Part shown: positions 29,271-38,932 of the stretch, piece after piece
Numbering within the stretch: position 1 is the first letter of the stretch
Layout: each line of letters begins with the position of its first letter
Assembly: GCA_963794475.1 (NCBI GenBank)
Contig: CAWCDW010000003.1
Span: 1,301,827-1,365,826 of the forward strand
From: GAS188 sp963794475
GTDB lineage: Bacteria > Pseudomonadota > Alphaproteobacteria > Rhizobiales > Beijerinckiaceae
Direction: 5' to 3'
Length of the DNA stretch: 64,000 nucleotides
Translations under genes and position numbers: made by a program
Notes under the pieces: model-generated
Seen by the model: the letters and a program-made list of their open reading frames with translations, nothing else
Told to the model about the DNA's origin: nothing
The model's database searches: none

Positions 29271-29784
29271 GCCGAGAGCCTCGCGCCGGTCCTCACGCCG
29301 GTCGTGTAAAACGCTGCCGGCTCGAGGACTTCCTGACCAAGGTCTTTCTTCAAGTAATTGAGCAAGAACAATTTTTTCGTCCCGGGACTCAATTGCATGG
29401 CGAGTTCTCGAAGATTTCCTATCTGCTATTTCCAGGTAATGCCAGTTCGCGCGCGCAGCTTTCTAGGACAATTGTGTTAAGCCGCCGCAATAGATTGAGG
29501 GCGCGAAAGGCAAGCGCGGCACCTCTCCCGCGAACGTGAAATTCAGATGTTTTTGCCCATTTTTGCGACGTTTCCCAGCATCGAATGCTGAAGCCACAGT
29601 TGAAATCACAGAAGACCCAGAGTAGAGGAGCGCCCGGCGGCTCTACGAAGCGTAGAGGCCGCGTCCCACGAAATCGTGATGCGTTAGAACCGGACGAATC
29701 GCGCCATCTCTGTTGGCCCATGGCCGACAGAAGTGGAGGGCGCTGGCTCGTCCAAAGTCGATTCTCAGCTCAGAAAGGCTAACA
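29271..29784. other. AT-richer intergenic region upstream of mucR
   Basis: 514 bases holding the divergent promoters of oligopeptidase B and mucR. The stretch 29330-29480 and the T-rich tract near 29548-29565 are clearly AT-richer than the surrounding genes, as is usual for MucR-controlled promoters, so autoregulation is plausible. No RNA gene or credible ORF seen. Confidence 0.5.
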
Positions 29785-30210
29785 ATGGAACTCAACACTA
29801 ATGAGAGCTCGGCGCAGTTCATCGAACTTGCGACCGACATCGTGTCTGCTTATGTCAGCAACAATTCGGTCGGCGCCGGCGAGCTTCCGGTCCTGATCAA
29901 GGACGTTTACGGAGCCTTGACGCGCGTCACCAATCCGGAAGCCCATTCGCAGGCGACGAACGCGAAGCCCGCCGTCTCGATCAAGAAGTCGATCACGCCG
30001 GATTACATCATCTGCCTTGAGGATGGGAAGAAGTTCAAATCCCTGAAGCGGCATTTGCGCACGCAATACGGGCTTTCGCCCGAGCAATACCGCGAGAAGT
30101 GGAGCCTCGCTTCCGACTACCCCATGGTCGCGCCGAACTACGCCGCCGCCCGCTCGCGCCTCGCCAAGCAAATGGGCCTCGGGCAGACGCGCACCAAGCG
30201 TCGCCGCTAA
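29785..30210 (+). CDS. mucR: MucR/Ros family transcriptional regulator with degenerate zinc finger
   Basis: Global regulator of exopolysaccharide, motility and cell-cycle genes in Rhizobiales; binds AT-rich DNA. 141 residues. The N-terminal oligomerisation region (FIELATDIVSAYVSNN) is followed by the DNA-binding core TPDYIICLEDGKKFKSLKRHL and YGLSPEQYREKW. Of the four zinc ligands of Ros, only the first Cys (in ICLED) and the first His (in KRHL) remain: Asp stands for the second Cys, and Gln-Tyr for the second His pair. Zinc-free members of the family are known. The start ATG has AAAGG upstream; a longer frame from 29713 is not needed. Confidence 0.92.
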   Translation: MELNTNESSAQFIELATDIVSAYVSNNSVGAGELPVLIKDVYGALTRVTNPEAHSQATNAKPAVSIKKSITPDYIICLEDGKKFKSLKRHLRTQYGLSPEQYREKWSLASDYPMVAPNYAAARSRLAKQMGLGQTRTKRRR

Positions 30211-30623
30211 AAACGTCCCGCGAGGGGCGGGACTCTGCTCCGCAAACTTATCTTATTTTTAGAAAAATAGGATGAGTTTGAATCTCGGCCGCCGCCGATG
30301 GATGCGTCGAGCATCCATCGGCGCCCTGGAATAACCTTTGAATAGAGACTAATTAGCGTTGACGAAGGGCTCTTCCGTCCGCGTTTCTGCACGACGGGCG
30401 CCCGCGGATCCAATTTGATGCCCGATTGCCCTGAAGTCACATTTTGCACGCCGATCTCTCGGTACTGCAATAATACTTGCGGGAGCGCCGACGCAGGCCC
30501 GGGCCTCGCTTTGGCGCATGCAAAGACCGGAATTTTTGTCAGCACCTCGAGACGCCGCAAGAGAAATCAAACCATTTGGCGATAAAGTCAGGTCCAGCCT
30601 CTGATCGTATCCGTGTAACCGGA
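30211..30623. other. Intergenic region downstream of mucR with two hairpins
   Basis: 413 bases between mucR and the ChbG/HpnK gene, same direction. It contains a GTCCCGC/GCGGGAC hairpin right after mucR (30215-30233, no U-tract) and a perfect 13-bp stem at 30293-30323. Both may end mucR transcription. The rest shows nothing I can support. Confidence 0.5.
30293..30323. terminator. Perfect 13-bp hairpin, possible terminator or regulatory stem
   Basis: CGCCGATGGATGC and its exact inverse GCATCCATCGGCG are separated by GTCGA. No T-tract follows, so it may be a Rho-assisted end, an RNA-stability element or a protein-binding palindrome. Confidence 0.45.
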
Positions 30624-31472
30624 ATGCTCCGCTTCGTCCTTTGCGCCGATGATTTCGCCCTGAGCGAAGGGGTGAGCGCCGCGATCCTCGCTCTCTTGCG
30701 CGAGGGCCGCGTGACGGCGACGAGCGCGATGACCAACCGGGAGAATTGGGCAAGGTCGGCTCCGCGCTTGCGCGAATTCGCCGGCCGCGCCGATCTCGGC
30801 GTGCATCTCAACCTCACTTGCGGAAACTCGCTCGCCCTGATGTCGCGCTTCGCCCCGACCGGGGAGCTTCCGCCGTTCGGGCGCGTGCTGCGAGGCGCGC
30901 TTTCCGCGCGCCTGCCTTTAGCCGAGATTGCCGATGAGTTCCGCCGGCAGATCGATGCCTTCGCGGCCGCCATGGGACGCGAGCCCGATTTTCTCGACGG
31001 GCATCAGCATGTCCACGCCTTCCCCGGGGTCCGCGACGCGCTCTTTACCGCGCTCGATGGTCTTGGGCTCGCTCAGCATCTCTATCTGCGCGATCCGGCC
31101 GATCGTCCGGGCGCGATCGCGATGCGACGCGTCGGGGCCGGCAAAGCCGTGGTGATCGCGGCGCTTGCGCGCGGCTTTGGAGACAAGCTGCGGGCGCGCG
31201 GTCTCGCCGCGAACCAGGGCTTTGCCGGCGTCGTGCCCTTCGATCCGCGTCGCGATTACGCGGCGGATTTCGCCCGCTTCCTCACGGCGCCCGGCAAGCG
31301 CCATCTCGTGATGTGCCACCCGGGCGAAATCGATGACGATCTCATGGCGGCCGATTCGGTGGGCGAGACGCGCCCCAAGGAAGCGAGCTTCCTTCGAAGC
31401 GACGCCTTCCTCGAGGTCTTGGCGCGGCTCGATGCCGCGCCGGCACGTTTCGGTGAGCTCGATCGGCGCTGA
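30624..31472 (+). CDS. ChbG/HpnK family deacetylase
   Basis: Carbohydrate deacetylase fold protein (YdjC/ChbG/HpnK) of 282 residues. LCADDFALSEGV near residue 5 holds the metal-binding Asp pair, LGVHLNLT the metal His, and LDGHQHVHAFPGV the second His cluster. In hopanoid producers, HpnK is linked to hopanoid biosynthesis; related proteins deacetylate chito-oligosaccharides. No other hopanoid gene is present in the window, so the HpnK role is only possible. The start is fixed at the ATG directly before MLRFVLCADD. Confidence 0.88.
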   Translation: MLRFVLCADDFALSEGVSAAILALLREGRVTATSAMTNRENWARSAPRLREFAGRADLGVHLNLTCGNSLALMSRFAPTGELPPFGRVLRGALSARLPLAEIADEFRRQIDAFAAAMGREPDFLDGHQHVHAFPGVRDALFTALDGLGLAQHLYLRDPADRPGAIAMRRVGAGKAVVIAALARGFGDKLRARGLAANQGFAGVVPFDPRRDYAADFARFLTAPGKRHLVMCHPGEIDDDLMAADSVGETRPKEASFLRSDAFLEVLARLDAAPARFGELDRR

Positions 31473-31519
31473 CGAGCTCCTGCTCGCCGAACGCTTTTTG
31501 CGTCCGAAGCTTCGGCCGC

Positions 31520-32116
31520 TTATTTCGCCTTGCCGAACATTTCCTCGACGTGTTCCCAATTGACGAGATGCTCGAGGAACGCCTTGATGTAGTCGGGCCG
31601 GCGGTTGCGATAATCGATGTAATAGGAGTGCTCCCACACGTCGCAGCCGAGGATGGGCTTCGCCCCATGCACGAGCGGGTTTTCGCCGTTCGGCGTCTTC
31701 ATGATGACGATCTTGCCGTCCTTGACCGCGAGCCAGGCCCAGCCCGAACCGAATTGGCCGACGCCCGCGGCGATGAAGTCTTCCTTCATTTTGTCGACCG
31801 AACCCAAATCCTCCTTGATCTTCTTCTCGAGCGCGCCCGGAATGGCGCCGCCACCCTTCGGCTTCATCCATTTCCAGAAATGGGTGTGGTTGTAGTGCTG
31901 GCCCGCGTTGTTGAAGAGCGGCGCGTTCTTGCCGAAGGAGCCCTTCACCACCTCCTCGAGGCTCTTGTTTTCCCACTCCGTGCCCTTGAGCAGATTATTG
32001 CCGGTGTTCACATAGGCGGCGTGGTGCTTGTCGTGGTGAAATTCGAGCGTCTCCTTCGACATGTGGGGCGCGAGCGCATCGTGCGGATAAGGGAGATCGG
32101 GGAGTGAGAACGACAT
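31520..32116 (-). CDS. sodB: Superoxide dismutase, Fe type
   Basis: Cytosolic Fe/Mn-type SOD of 198 residues. Metal ligands: His in LEFHHDKHH, His in HYNHTHFWKWM, and Asp and His in GCDVWEHSYYIDYRNRRPDYI. FNNAGQHYNHTHFW and the YKAFLEHLVNW end fit the alphaproteobacterial iron enzyme, although metal choice cannot be fixed from sequence. The ATG at 32116 has AGGAGGG at the right distance; the ATG at 32134 is upstream of it. Confidence 0.97.
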   Translation of the reverse strand: MSFSLPDLPYPHDALAPHMSKETLEFHHDKHHAAYVNTGNNLLKGTEWENKSLEEVVKGSFGKNAPLFNNAGQHYNHTHFWKWMKPKGGGAIPGALEKKIKEDLGSVDKMKEDFIAAGVGQFGSGWAWLAVKDGKIVIMKTPNGENPLVHGAKPILGCDVWEHSYYIDYRNRRPDYIKAFLEHLVNWEHVEEMFGKAK

Positions 32117-32272
32117 GGGGTGCCCTCCTGGCATGGATCGAGACGGATGGTCGAAACCTTGAGCTGAGCGCGGCGCTTTAGCCGGCTCGCCTCTCCTTAA
32201 CTAGGCCGAAGCCCGGGGATCGGCAACATCGAGCCGAGACTGCGTGATGCGCCTGGAAAAAGGCGGGGCAAG

Positions 32273-33490
32273 TCAAGAGGAGACCGGTTCGAGACGCGCG
32301 AGGCGAAGCGCGATGAGGAAGGCAGCGGCGAGGAGCAACGAGACGAGCCCGACCACACCGCTCCAGCCGCTTCTCTCCCAGAAAATGCCGCTCAGCGAGC
32401 CGATCACGCTCGAGCCGACATAATAAAGAAAGAGATAGAGCGACGCGGCTTGCGCCTTCGCGGTTCGCGCCCTTCGTCCGACCCAGGCGCTGGCGATCGA
32501 ATGCGCGCCGAAGAAGCCGAAGGTCAAGACCGCGATGCCGACGATGATGACAGGAAGCGAGCCGGAGAGCGTGAGCCCGACCCCCCCGCCCATGACGGCG
32601 ATCATGACCCAGAACACATTGCGCAAGCCGAGCCGCGTCGCCACCGAGCCGGTCACGGGAGAGGAGACGATGCCCACGAGATAGAGGCTGAAGACCAGGC
32701 CGACGCCCGTCGGGCTGAGCCCGAACGGCGGCGCCAGCAGGCGATAGCCGATGTAATTGTAGATGCTGACGAAACTCCCCATGATGAGGAAGCCCTCCAG
32801 CACCAAAAGCCGCAAACCCGGCTCGCGGAGATGGGCGAGGAAGCCCGTGGCGAGCGCGCGCGCCGACCAGGGCCGCTCCGAGAAATGGCGCGAGGGCGGC
32901 AGGCTCCGCCCGAAGATCAGGCCGGCGATGATCCCCATGGCGCCGAGCGCGAGGGTCGCCCAGCGCCAGGAGCCGAGGTCGGCGAGAAGCCCCGCCGCGA
33001 GCCGCGCCGCCATGCCGCCGAGCGCGCTGCCGCCGATGTAGAGGCCCATGGCGAGGCCGATCGAGGGCGGCGCGATCTCTTCGGCCACGTAGGCCATGGC
33101 GACGGCCGGCAGGCCCGCGATCGAAATTCCGGCGGCGGCGCGCAAGGCCAGGAGCGCGGGCCAGCTCGGCGCGAAGCCCGTGGCGAGCGTCAAGAGCGCG
33201 GAGGCGAGCACCGAGGCGACCATCACGGGCTTTCGCCCGAGCGTTTCGGAGATTGCGCCGGCGACCAGCATGGCGGGCGCCATCAGACCCGTTGTCACGG
33301 AAAGCGCGAGGCTCGCTTGCGCTGCACCGAGCCCAAAGCGTTCGGAGAACACCGGCAACAGCGGCTGCACATAATAGAGGAGCGCGAAGGTCGCAAAGCC
33401 GGCGCAGAAGAGCGCGAGGATCGTGTTTTGAAACGCTTTCGTCCCGCTCTTGACGAGCGCGTCCTCTCGCGGGCGCGACTCGTCCGCCAT
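32273..33490 (-). CDS. MFS transporter (YnfM-like drug/metabolite exporter)
   Basis: Twelve-helix major facilitator protein of about 405 residues. GAISETLGRKPVMVAS between helices 2 and 3 is the MFS signature loop, and the second half repeats it weakly (GSVATRLGLRNVF). LLYYVQPLLPVFSERFG at helix 1 is typical of the YnfM/arabinose-efflux-like group. Substrate unknown. The start is uncertain: ATG 33490 or TTG 33514. The latter would overlap the stop of the preceding small membrane protein gene. Confidence 0.9.
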   Translation of the reverse strand: MADESRPREDALVKSGTKAFQNTILALFCAGFATFALLYYVQPLLPVFSERFGLGAAQASLALSVTTGLMAPAMLVAGAISETLGRKPVMVASVLASALLTLATGFAPSWPALLALRAAAGISIAGLPAVAMAYVAEEIAPPSIGLAMGLYIGGSALGGMAARLAAGLLADLGSWRWATLALGAMGIIAGLIFGRSLPPSRHFSERPWSARALATGFLAHLREPGLRLLVLEGFLIMGSFVSIYNYIGYRLLAPPFGLSPTGVGLVFSLYLVGIVSSPVTGSVATRLGLRNVFWVMIAVMGGGVGLTLSGSLPVIIVGIAVLTFGFFGAHSIASAWVGRRARTAKAQAASLYLFLYYVGSSVIGSLSGIFWERSGWSGVVGLVSLLLAAAFLIALRLARLEPVSS

Positions 33491-33510
33491 GCCGGGCAGC
33501 GTGCGACCGG

Positions 33511-33924
33511 TCAACGCTTGTGGATCCGCGCCAGGATCTCCGCGTAAAAGAGGCCAGCCGCAGCGCCGCCCACAATTCCCGCGAGCAGCGAAAGCGCCGT
33601 GATCGTGCCGAGCCCGGCGGACGGCTTGATCCTGAGCACGAAAAGAATGATGAGGGGGACGAGCGCGCCGGCCACCGCGCCGACGATCATCATGTCGCGA
33701 AACAGCTTCGCGCCTCCCCGCATGAGAATGGCGTCGGCGGCAGGCAGCACGATGAGGCAGACGGGTGCGGCGACCAGGAGGCCGAGCGGCAGGCCGACGA
33801 CGAGGATGGAGAGAAGGCTCATCGGCTCGAGGCCCTTCTGCAGCATGCTGAGAAGAAGCATCGCGCCCACCATGAGGACGGCCGAAATGACGGTGGTGGT
33901 CAGTCCGGCCTTGAGCCAGCCCAT
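33511..33924 (-). CDS. Small four-helix membrane protein
   Basis: 137 residues with four predicted transmembrane helices (about 8-27, 35-60, 78-98, 106-128) and short loops. Family not recognised. Its ATG lies four bases after the stop of the mutA-like gene, and its stop abuts or overlaps the MFS gene, so the three are probably one transcript. Confidence 0.75.
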   Translation of the reverse strand: MGWLKAGLTTTVISAVLMVGAMLLLSMLQKGLEPMSLLSILVVGLPLGLLVAAPVCLIVLPAADAILMRGGAKLFRDMMIVGAVAGALVPLIILFVLRIKPSAGLGTITALSLLAGIVGGAAAGLFYAEILARIHKR

Positions 33925-33928
33925 GGCT

Positions 33929-35808
33929 TCACCCCTCTTGTTTAAAGAGATCGTCGTAGAGCCCGTTTAAAATCGCCAAGGCGTTGCAACCCGAGAAGAC
34001 GAAAAGGTCGATCGCCGCGCCCTGCGAAGGCTTCGGCGAGATTGCGCGGATTTCCGGCGACCGCGAGCTTCGCGGCACCCGCCGCCTTCAGCGCGCGCGC
34101 GGCCTCGCCGCCGAGCCGCGCATAGTGCTCATCGGAGGAGCAGAGGCACGCGAAACTCGCGCCGCAAGCGCGGAAGAGATCGACGATGAGCGGCAAGGTC
34201 GAGGCTTCCGTGTTCTCGATGGTTTCCAGGCCGCCGCCCTCGAAGAGGCTCGTGGCAAATTGCCGGCGGGCCGTGAAGCTCGCGGCGCTCCCGAGATTGG
34301 CGAGAAAAACCTTGGGCGCGCCTTCCAGTGCGGGCAAGGTGATCGTCCGAAAGGTCCCGCAGACGCTCGAAGGGCTCGGCGAGCCTTCGCGACATGAGCG
34401 CTTCGAATTTCTGGCGAAGGGGAAAGCCCGATCGCACCTCGTCCGCGTTCTCGGGCGCCGGCTGAAGCACGCCAACCGGCGCTTCGGAAACGAGCGCGAA
34501 TTCGCTGACGCCGGTGATCGGCGTCTTGCGCCGCGCGATCTCCTGGCGGCGCTCCTCGCGCACGCCGGCGATGCGCGCTTGCAGTTTGCGGTCGACCAGG
34601 CTCTCGACGATGCCGCCCTCGCCCTCGATCTCCTGGAAAAGCTCCCACGCCTTATGCGCTAGCGTTTGCGTCAGCGCCTCGAAAGCGCCCGAGCCCGAGG
34701 CGGGGTCGGCGACGCGCCATAAATGCGATTCCTCGATGAGCACATGCTGGAGATTGCGCGCCGCGCGGCGTGCGAAAGCATCGGGAAGGCCGAGTGCCGT
34801 CGTGAAGGGCAGGACGCCGATCGAATCGGCTCCCCCGACGCCTGCCGAGAAGGCCGCGAGCGTCGCGCGCAGCATATTGCCGTAAGGGTCGCGCCGCGTC
34901 GCCATGCGCCATGCCGTCTCCGCCGAGAGTTCGATCGGCTCGGGCACGAGACCGCACGCGTCCTCGACGCGCTCCCAGAGTAGCCGCAGGGCGCGGAACT
35001 TGGCGATGCTCATGAATTCATCGGCATCGGCGACGAGCAGGAAGCCCAAAGCCTTGCGCGCTTGATCGAGGCTCCAACCCTTGGTTTCGAAGGCGCGCAG
35101 ATAAGCGACGCCGGCCGCGAGCACGAAGGCAAGCTCTTGCGCCTCGCTCGCGCCCGCCTCATGCGCGACGCGCCCGTCTACGCGCGCGGCCCGTCCCGCG
35201 ACGCCCTTCTCGGCGATCAGCCTCGCCGTGCCCGTGAAGCGCTCGGCAAGCTCCTGCCAGCTCATCGGCATGCCGCCGCAACGCGCCATGTCGGAGACGG
35301 GATCAAGGCCGAAGTCGATGCGGAGCTTTGCTGTTTCATCGCCGCGCCGCGCCACAAGCTCGAGCAGGTTTTGCGCGACGGCGCGACCGTCGAAGGGCGC
35401 GGTCTCGAGGCGCAGCCGGACGTGGTCGAGCTTGATGCCGCAAAGCGCCTGGTCGAGCGCCTCGACCGACCCGGCATTCACGCCGAAACCCCGCGCGGTG
35501 GCGGAGCCGGAAAGCACGAGTGCCATCTCGGTGGCGCCGCCCGAAAGATCCGCAAGCGCAAGGCGCGAGGCTTCGTGAGGGTCGGGATGATCGATCCGCT
35601 GGACAAGGCGCCATGGCCGTCGCGCGGGCAAGGGAGCGGAATGCGTTTCCTTCGCGGCGGCGTAAAGCGGCTCGATCGGCAAGCCATCGGCGCTATGCGA
35701 GATGAGCGCCTCGACGCTCTGGCCCTTCAGCGTCTCCGCGACGAGCTTGCGCCAGCCATGCAAATCGCGATCGTCCGCGACGTCGTTCTTGCCCTTTATG
35801 GCCGTCAT
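33929..35808 (-). pseudogene. mutA: Methylmalonyl-CoA mutase small subunit, interrupted by two frameshifts
   Basis: Homologue of the small (beta, non-catalytic) subunit of B12-dependent methylmalonyl-CoA mutase. The reading frame covers about 495 residues normally, including FGLDPVSDMARCGGMPMSW, RVDGRVAHEAGASEAQELAF and RRDPYGNMLRATLAAFSAGVGGADSI. Near 34315-34322 one extra base moves the continuation (APKVFLANLGSAASFTARR) into the next frame. Near 34015-34023 a second extra base does the same for the end (DLFVFSGCNALAILNGL). Corrected length is about 625 residues, normal for MutA. No mutB gene follows, whereas mutA and mutB normally form an operon. Sequencing indels or real decay remain open. 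Confidence 0.88.
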
Positions 35809-35890
35809 CGATCAGGTCCGGTGCCGCGCAGGCATCATCGGCGGGCAGCTTCGGCAAGGAATGATGGGTCGAGCCCTGGCATCGCCGCCC

Positions 35891-36289
35891 TCATATGAAT
35901 TGGGAAAGTCCGGGCACGGCGGAAACGATGCCGCCCACCACGTCTTCCCCGGCTCTTTCACGCACATGCGCGAAAAGCGTCTTGCCGACCGTCTGCATCT
36001 GCCCCATCGACAGGCCGGCGCTCGTCAACTGGCCGGCGAGTGCCATCAGGCCGCCGTTTCCGCCCACCAGCCCGCCGAGCCCCGCGATCGCTCCGCCGAT
36101 GGCGCCTGCCTGCGCTTGCGCTTGCCGCTCGGCGGCCTGTTGCGCGCCTGGAATCGCGGCGGTCGCCTGGTCGACAGACTCGGCCGGCGCTTGCTGCCTC
36201 AGGAAATTCAAAATGATGCCGACCGCTTTCTCGGCGGTCGCGGCATCGATGCCGGCGGCTTGCGTCAATTTGGCGATGAGCTCGTCCAT
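35891..36289 (-). CDS. Small helical protein, DUF2267/DUF2780-like
   Basis: 132 residues. The N-terminus MDELIAKLTQAAGIDAATAE and EKAVGIILNFLRQQAP form a helical repeat typical of these small families. A Gly/Ala-rich segment (GAIGGAIAGLGGLVGGNGG) and a helical C-terminus (AGEDVVGGIVSAVPGLSQFI region) follow. Function unknown. The ATG at 36289 is preceded by GGAGAC; the frame is open to 36709 without coding character. Confidence 0.75.
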   Translation of the reverse strand: MDELIAKLTQAAGIDAATAEKAVGIILNFLRQQAPAESVDQATAAIPGAQQAAERQAQAQAGAIGGAIAGLGGLVGGNGGLMALAGQLTSAGLSMGQMQTVGKTLFAHVRERAGEDVVGGIVSAVPGLSQFI

Positions 36290-36491
36290 TTGAATGTCTC
36301 CGCGGTTCCTTGAAACTCTTACAGGCTTCATCATCGCAAAGCGAATAGGCAAGCGCATCCCATCGTTCAAAAGCGATCCGTTGGCGATCAATTTGACATT
36401 CCGCAATACTGACCCATGCTCTAGATTGATGACGATTGTCGCGCTCCGTTCGCGCAAGGGCGGATCATGAAGCTTCCCGGGAGGATGTGAG

Positions 36492-37829
36492 ATGAATCGT
36501 TTCAATCGGCGCGACACCTTGGCGCTCGGCGTCGGCGCGCTTGCGGCGACGACGCTCGGCACGGGCGCAAGCGCTGCCATCCCGATCGCCAATGTCGAGG
36601 CCCCCAAGCTCGACATCGAGAAGGGCGCGTCCTTGCGCGTGCTGCGCCCAACGAAATTCGTCGATCCCGACGAGACCATTTTCAACGCGAACACCCAGAG
36701 CTTCGTCAAGGCGACGGGCGTGCAGGTGAAGGTCGATTACTCGGCCTGGGAGGACTTGCGTCCGCAGACCGCGGTGACGGCGAACACCGGAGCCGGCCCG
36801 GATGTCGTCCTCGGCTGGACGGATGACCCGCATCTTTACTCGGACAAGCTCATCGAGCTTTCCGATGTGGCCGAATATCTCGGCAAGAAATACGGCGGCT
36901 GGTATCCGCTCGCCGAGCGCTACGGCAAGAAGTTCGGCACCAACAACTGGATCGCGATTCCCTTCGGCGGCTCGGGCGGACCCTCGGTCTACCGCGTCTC
37001 CTGGGTGAAGGAGGCGGGCTTCGACAAATTCCCGACGACCCTCGACGATTTCCTCAAGCTTTGCCGCAAGCTCAAGGAGATCGGCCATCCGGCCGGATAC
37101 ACTTTTGGCCATGCGACGGGCGACGGGAATGCCTTCTGCCATTGGCTCGTCTGGGCCCATGGCGGCTACATGATCGACGAGAACCAGAAGGTGACGATCA
37201 ATTCGAAGCAGACGATCGAAGCCTTGAAATACGGCAAGGCGCTCTTCGAGAGCTTCATTCCGGGCACGCAATCCTGGCTCGACCCTTCGAATAACAAGGC
37301 GCTGATCGCGGGAGAGATCGCGGCGACGGAAAACGGCGTCTCCCTCTATTACTCCATTAAGAATTCAAGCGATCCGAAGATCGCCGCGATGGCGGCCGAT
37401 CTCGACCATGCGCGCATGCCGGTAGGGCCGGTCGGCTCCGGAACGGAATCGGCGCTTGCCATCAACTCCATGGTGTTCAAGCACACGAAATTTCCGAACG
37501 CGGCGAAGGCTTATCTCGCCTACATGATGGAGGTCGAGCAATACGACAAATGGCTCACCGGCACCTATGGGTATTGGGCGCAGCCGCTCAAAGCCTACGA
37601 GCAGAGCGATGTGTGGAAGTCCGACCCGAAGATCGCGGCCTACAAGGACACGATGAAGGATTCGCTCTGGTATGCCTTCAAGGGGCCAATCAACGAGGCC
37701 TCGGCCGCTGTCGTCGCCGATTACGTCATGGTCGACATGGCGGCTTCCGTGGCGACGGGCGCAGCATCCCCCGAGGACGCGGCGGCCGAAGCCGAGCGGC
37801 GCGCCAAGCGCTATTACAAGACCGGTTGA
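36492..37829 (+). CDS. Sugar ABC transporter substrate-binding protein, Tat-exported
   Basis: Family 1 extracellular solute-binding protein of 445 residues. The N-terminal NRRDTLALGVG followed by a hydrophobic stretch and ASAA is a twin-arginine signal. The binding-protein fold shows NTQSFVKATGVQVKVDYSAW, GAGPDVVLGW and AEYLGKKYGGWYPLAERYG. GGGAGG lies upstream of the ATG. First gene of the operon with two permeases. Ligand probably a sugar or polyol, not further resolvable. Confidence 0.93.
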   Translation: MNRFNRRDTLALGVGALAATTLGTGASAAIPIANVEAPKLDIEKGASLRVLRPTKFVDPDETIFNANTQSFVKATGVQVKVDYSAWEDLRPQTAVTANTGAGPDVVLGWTDDPHLYSDKLIELSDVAEYLGKKYGGWYPLAERYGKKFGTNNWIAIPFGGSGGPSVYRVSWVKEAGFDKFPTTLDDFLKLCRKLKEIGHPAGYTFGHATGDGNAFCHWLVWAHGGYMIDENQKVTINSKQTIEALKYGKALFESFIPGTQSWLDPSNNKALIAGEIAATENGVSLYYSIKNSSDPKIAAMAADLDHARMPVGPVGSGTESALAINSMVFKHTKFPNAAKAYLAYMMEVEQYDKWLTGTYGYWAQPLKAYEQSDVWKSDPKIAAYKDTMKDSLWYAFKGPINEASAAVVADYVMVDMAASVATGAASPEDAAAEAERRAKRYYKTG

Positions 37830-37969
37830 TTGCGAAAGCGCGAATGGACGAGCGCGGCCTCAGCGGCTTCAATTCACGGCCCGGTCGGTGGGATCGTGGC
37901 CATTGCCGGGTGCGACTCGTCGCCAAGGCGTGCTTGAGCCCGCCTGAGCGAGAAAGCGCCTCCTGACCC

Positions 37970-38932
37970 ATGGCGGATATTGCGCAAAAATGGAGCGTTG
38001 CGCGGGAGGCTCCCCGAGCGCCGGATCTGTTGGCGCGCCTTTTCGACTGGAAGCCTTTTCTCGTCTTCCTCTGCCTCTTGCCGGCGATCGGCCTTCTCGT
38101 CGTCTTTCTCACCTATCCGCTCGGGCTCGGGCTTTGGCTCGCCTTCACCGACACGAAAATCGGGCGCGCCGGCGCCTTCGTCGGGCTCGAGAATTTCGTC
38201 TCGCTCTGGCACGACCCGATCTTCTGGACCGCGGTCGGCAACACGATCTTCTATACGGCGACCGCGACCATCGGGAAATTCGCGCTCGGCCTTTGGCTCG
38301 CGCTCCTTCTCAACCACCACATCCCGTTCAAATCACTCATCCGCGCCATCGTGCTCGTGCCCTGGATCGTGCCGACCGTGCTCTCGGCGGTCGCCTTCTG
38401 GTGGATCTACGATCCGCAATTCTCGATCATCTCCTACATCCTGAAAGACGTGCTGCATGTAAGGTCGACGAACATCGATTTTCTCGGCACGCCCTGGGCG
38501 GCGCGCTTCTCGCTGATCGCGGCGAACATCTGGCGCGGCATTCCCTTCGTCGCCATCAGCCTGCTCGCCGGTTTGCAGACGATATCCCCTTCGCTCTACG
38601 AGGCCGCGATGCTCGATGGAGCGACCTCGTGGCAACGCTTCCGCCACATCACCGCGCCGATGCTGATGCCGGTCCTTTCGGTGGTGCTCACCTTTTCTGT
38701 GCTCTTCACCTTCACGGATTTCCAGCTCGTCTACGCCATCACGCGCGGCGGGCCGATCAACTCCACGCACCTCATGGCGACGCTCGCCTTTCAGCGCGGC
38801 ATTCCGGGCGGCCAGCTCGGCGAAGGCGCGGCGATCGCAGTCTCGATGATCCCCTTCCTGATCGCGGCGACGCTCTTCAGCTATTTCGGCCTCGCGCGGC
38901 GCAAATGGCAGCAGGGCGAAGCCAATGACTGA
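37970..38932 (+). CDS. Sugar ABC transporter permease 1 (MalF/UgpA type)
   Basis: Inner-membrane permease of 320 residues with six helices. The EAA loop is EAAMLDGATSWQRFRHITAPML, truncated here by rule at its key residues. It pairs with the next permease, whose ATG lies before its stop (eight-base overlap). The 140-base gap after the binding-protein gene holds no terminator that I recognise. Confidence 0.94.
   Translation: MADIAQKWSVAREAPRAPDLLARLFDWKPFLVFLCLLPAIGLLVVFLTYPLGLGLWLAFTDTKIGRAGAFVGLENFVSLWHDPIFWTAVGNTIFYTATATIGKFALGLWLALLLNHHIPFKSLIRAIVLVPWIVPTVLSAVAFWWIYDPQFSIISYILKDVLHVRSTNIDFLGTPWAARFSLIAANIWRGIPFVAISLLAGLQTISPSLYEAAMLDGATSWQRFRHITAPMLMPVLSVVLTFSVLFTFTDFQLVYAITRGGPINSTHLMATLAFQRGIPGGQLGEGAAIAVSMIPFLIAATLFSYFGLARRKWQQGEAND

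Noticed and set aside
33942..34475. Separate small gene in the second frame of mutA
   Set aside because: Its translation from APKVFLANLG onward is the expected continuation of MutA, so it is a frameshifted part, not an own gene.
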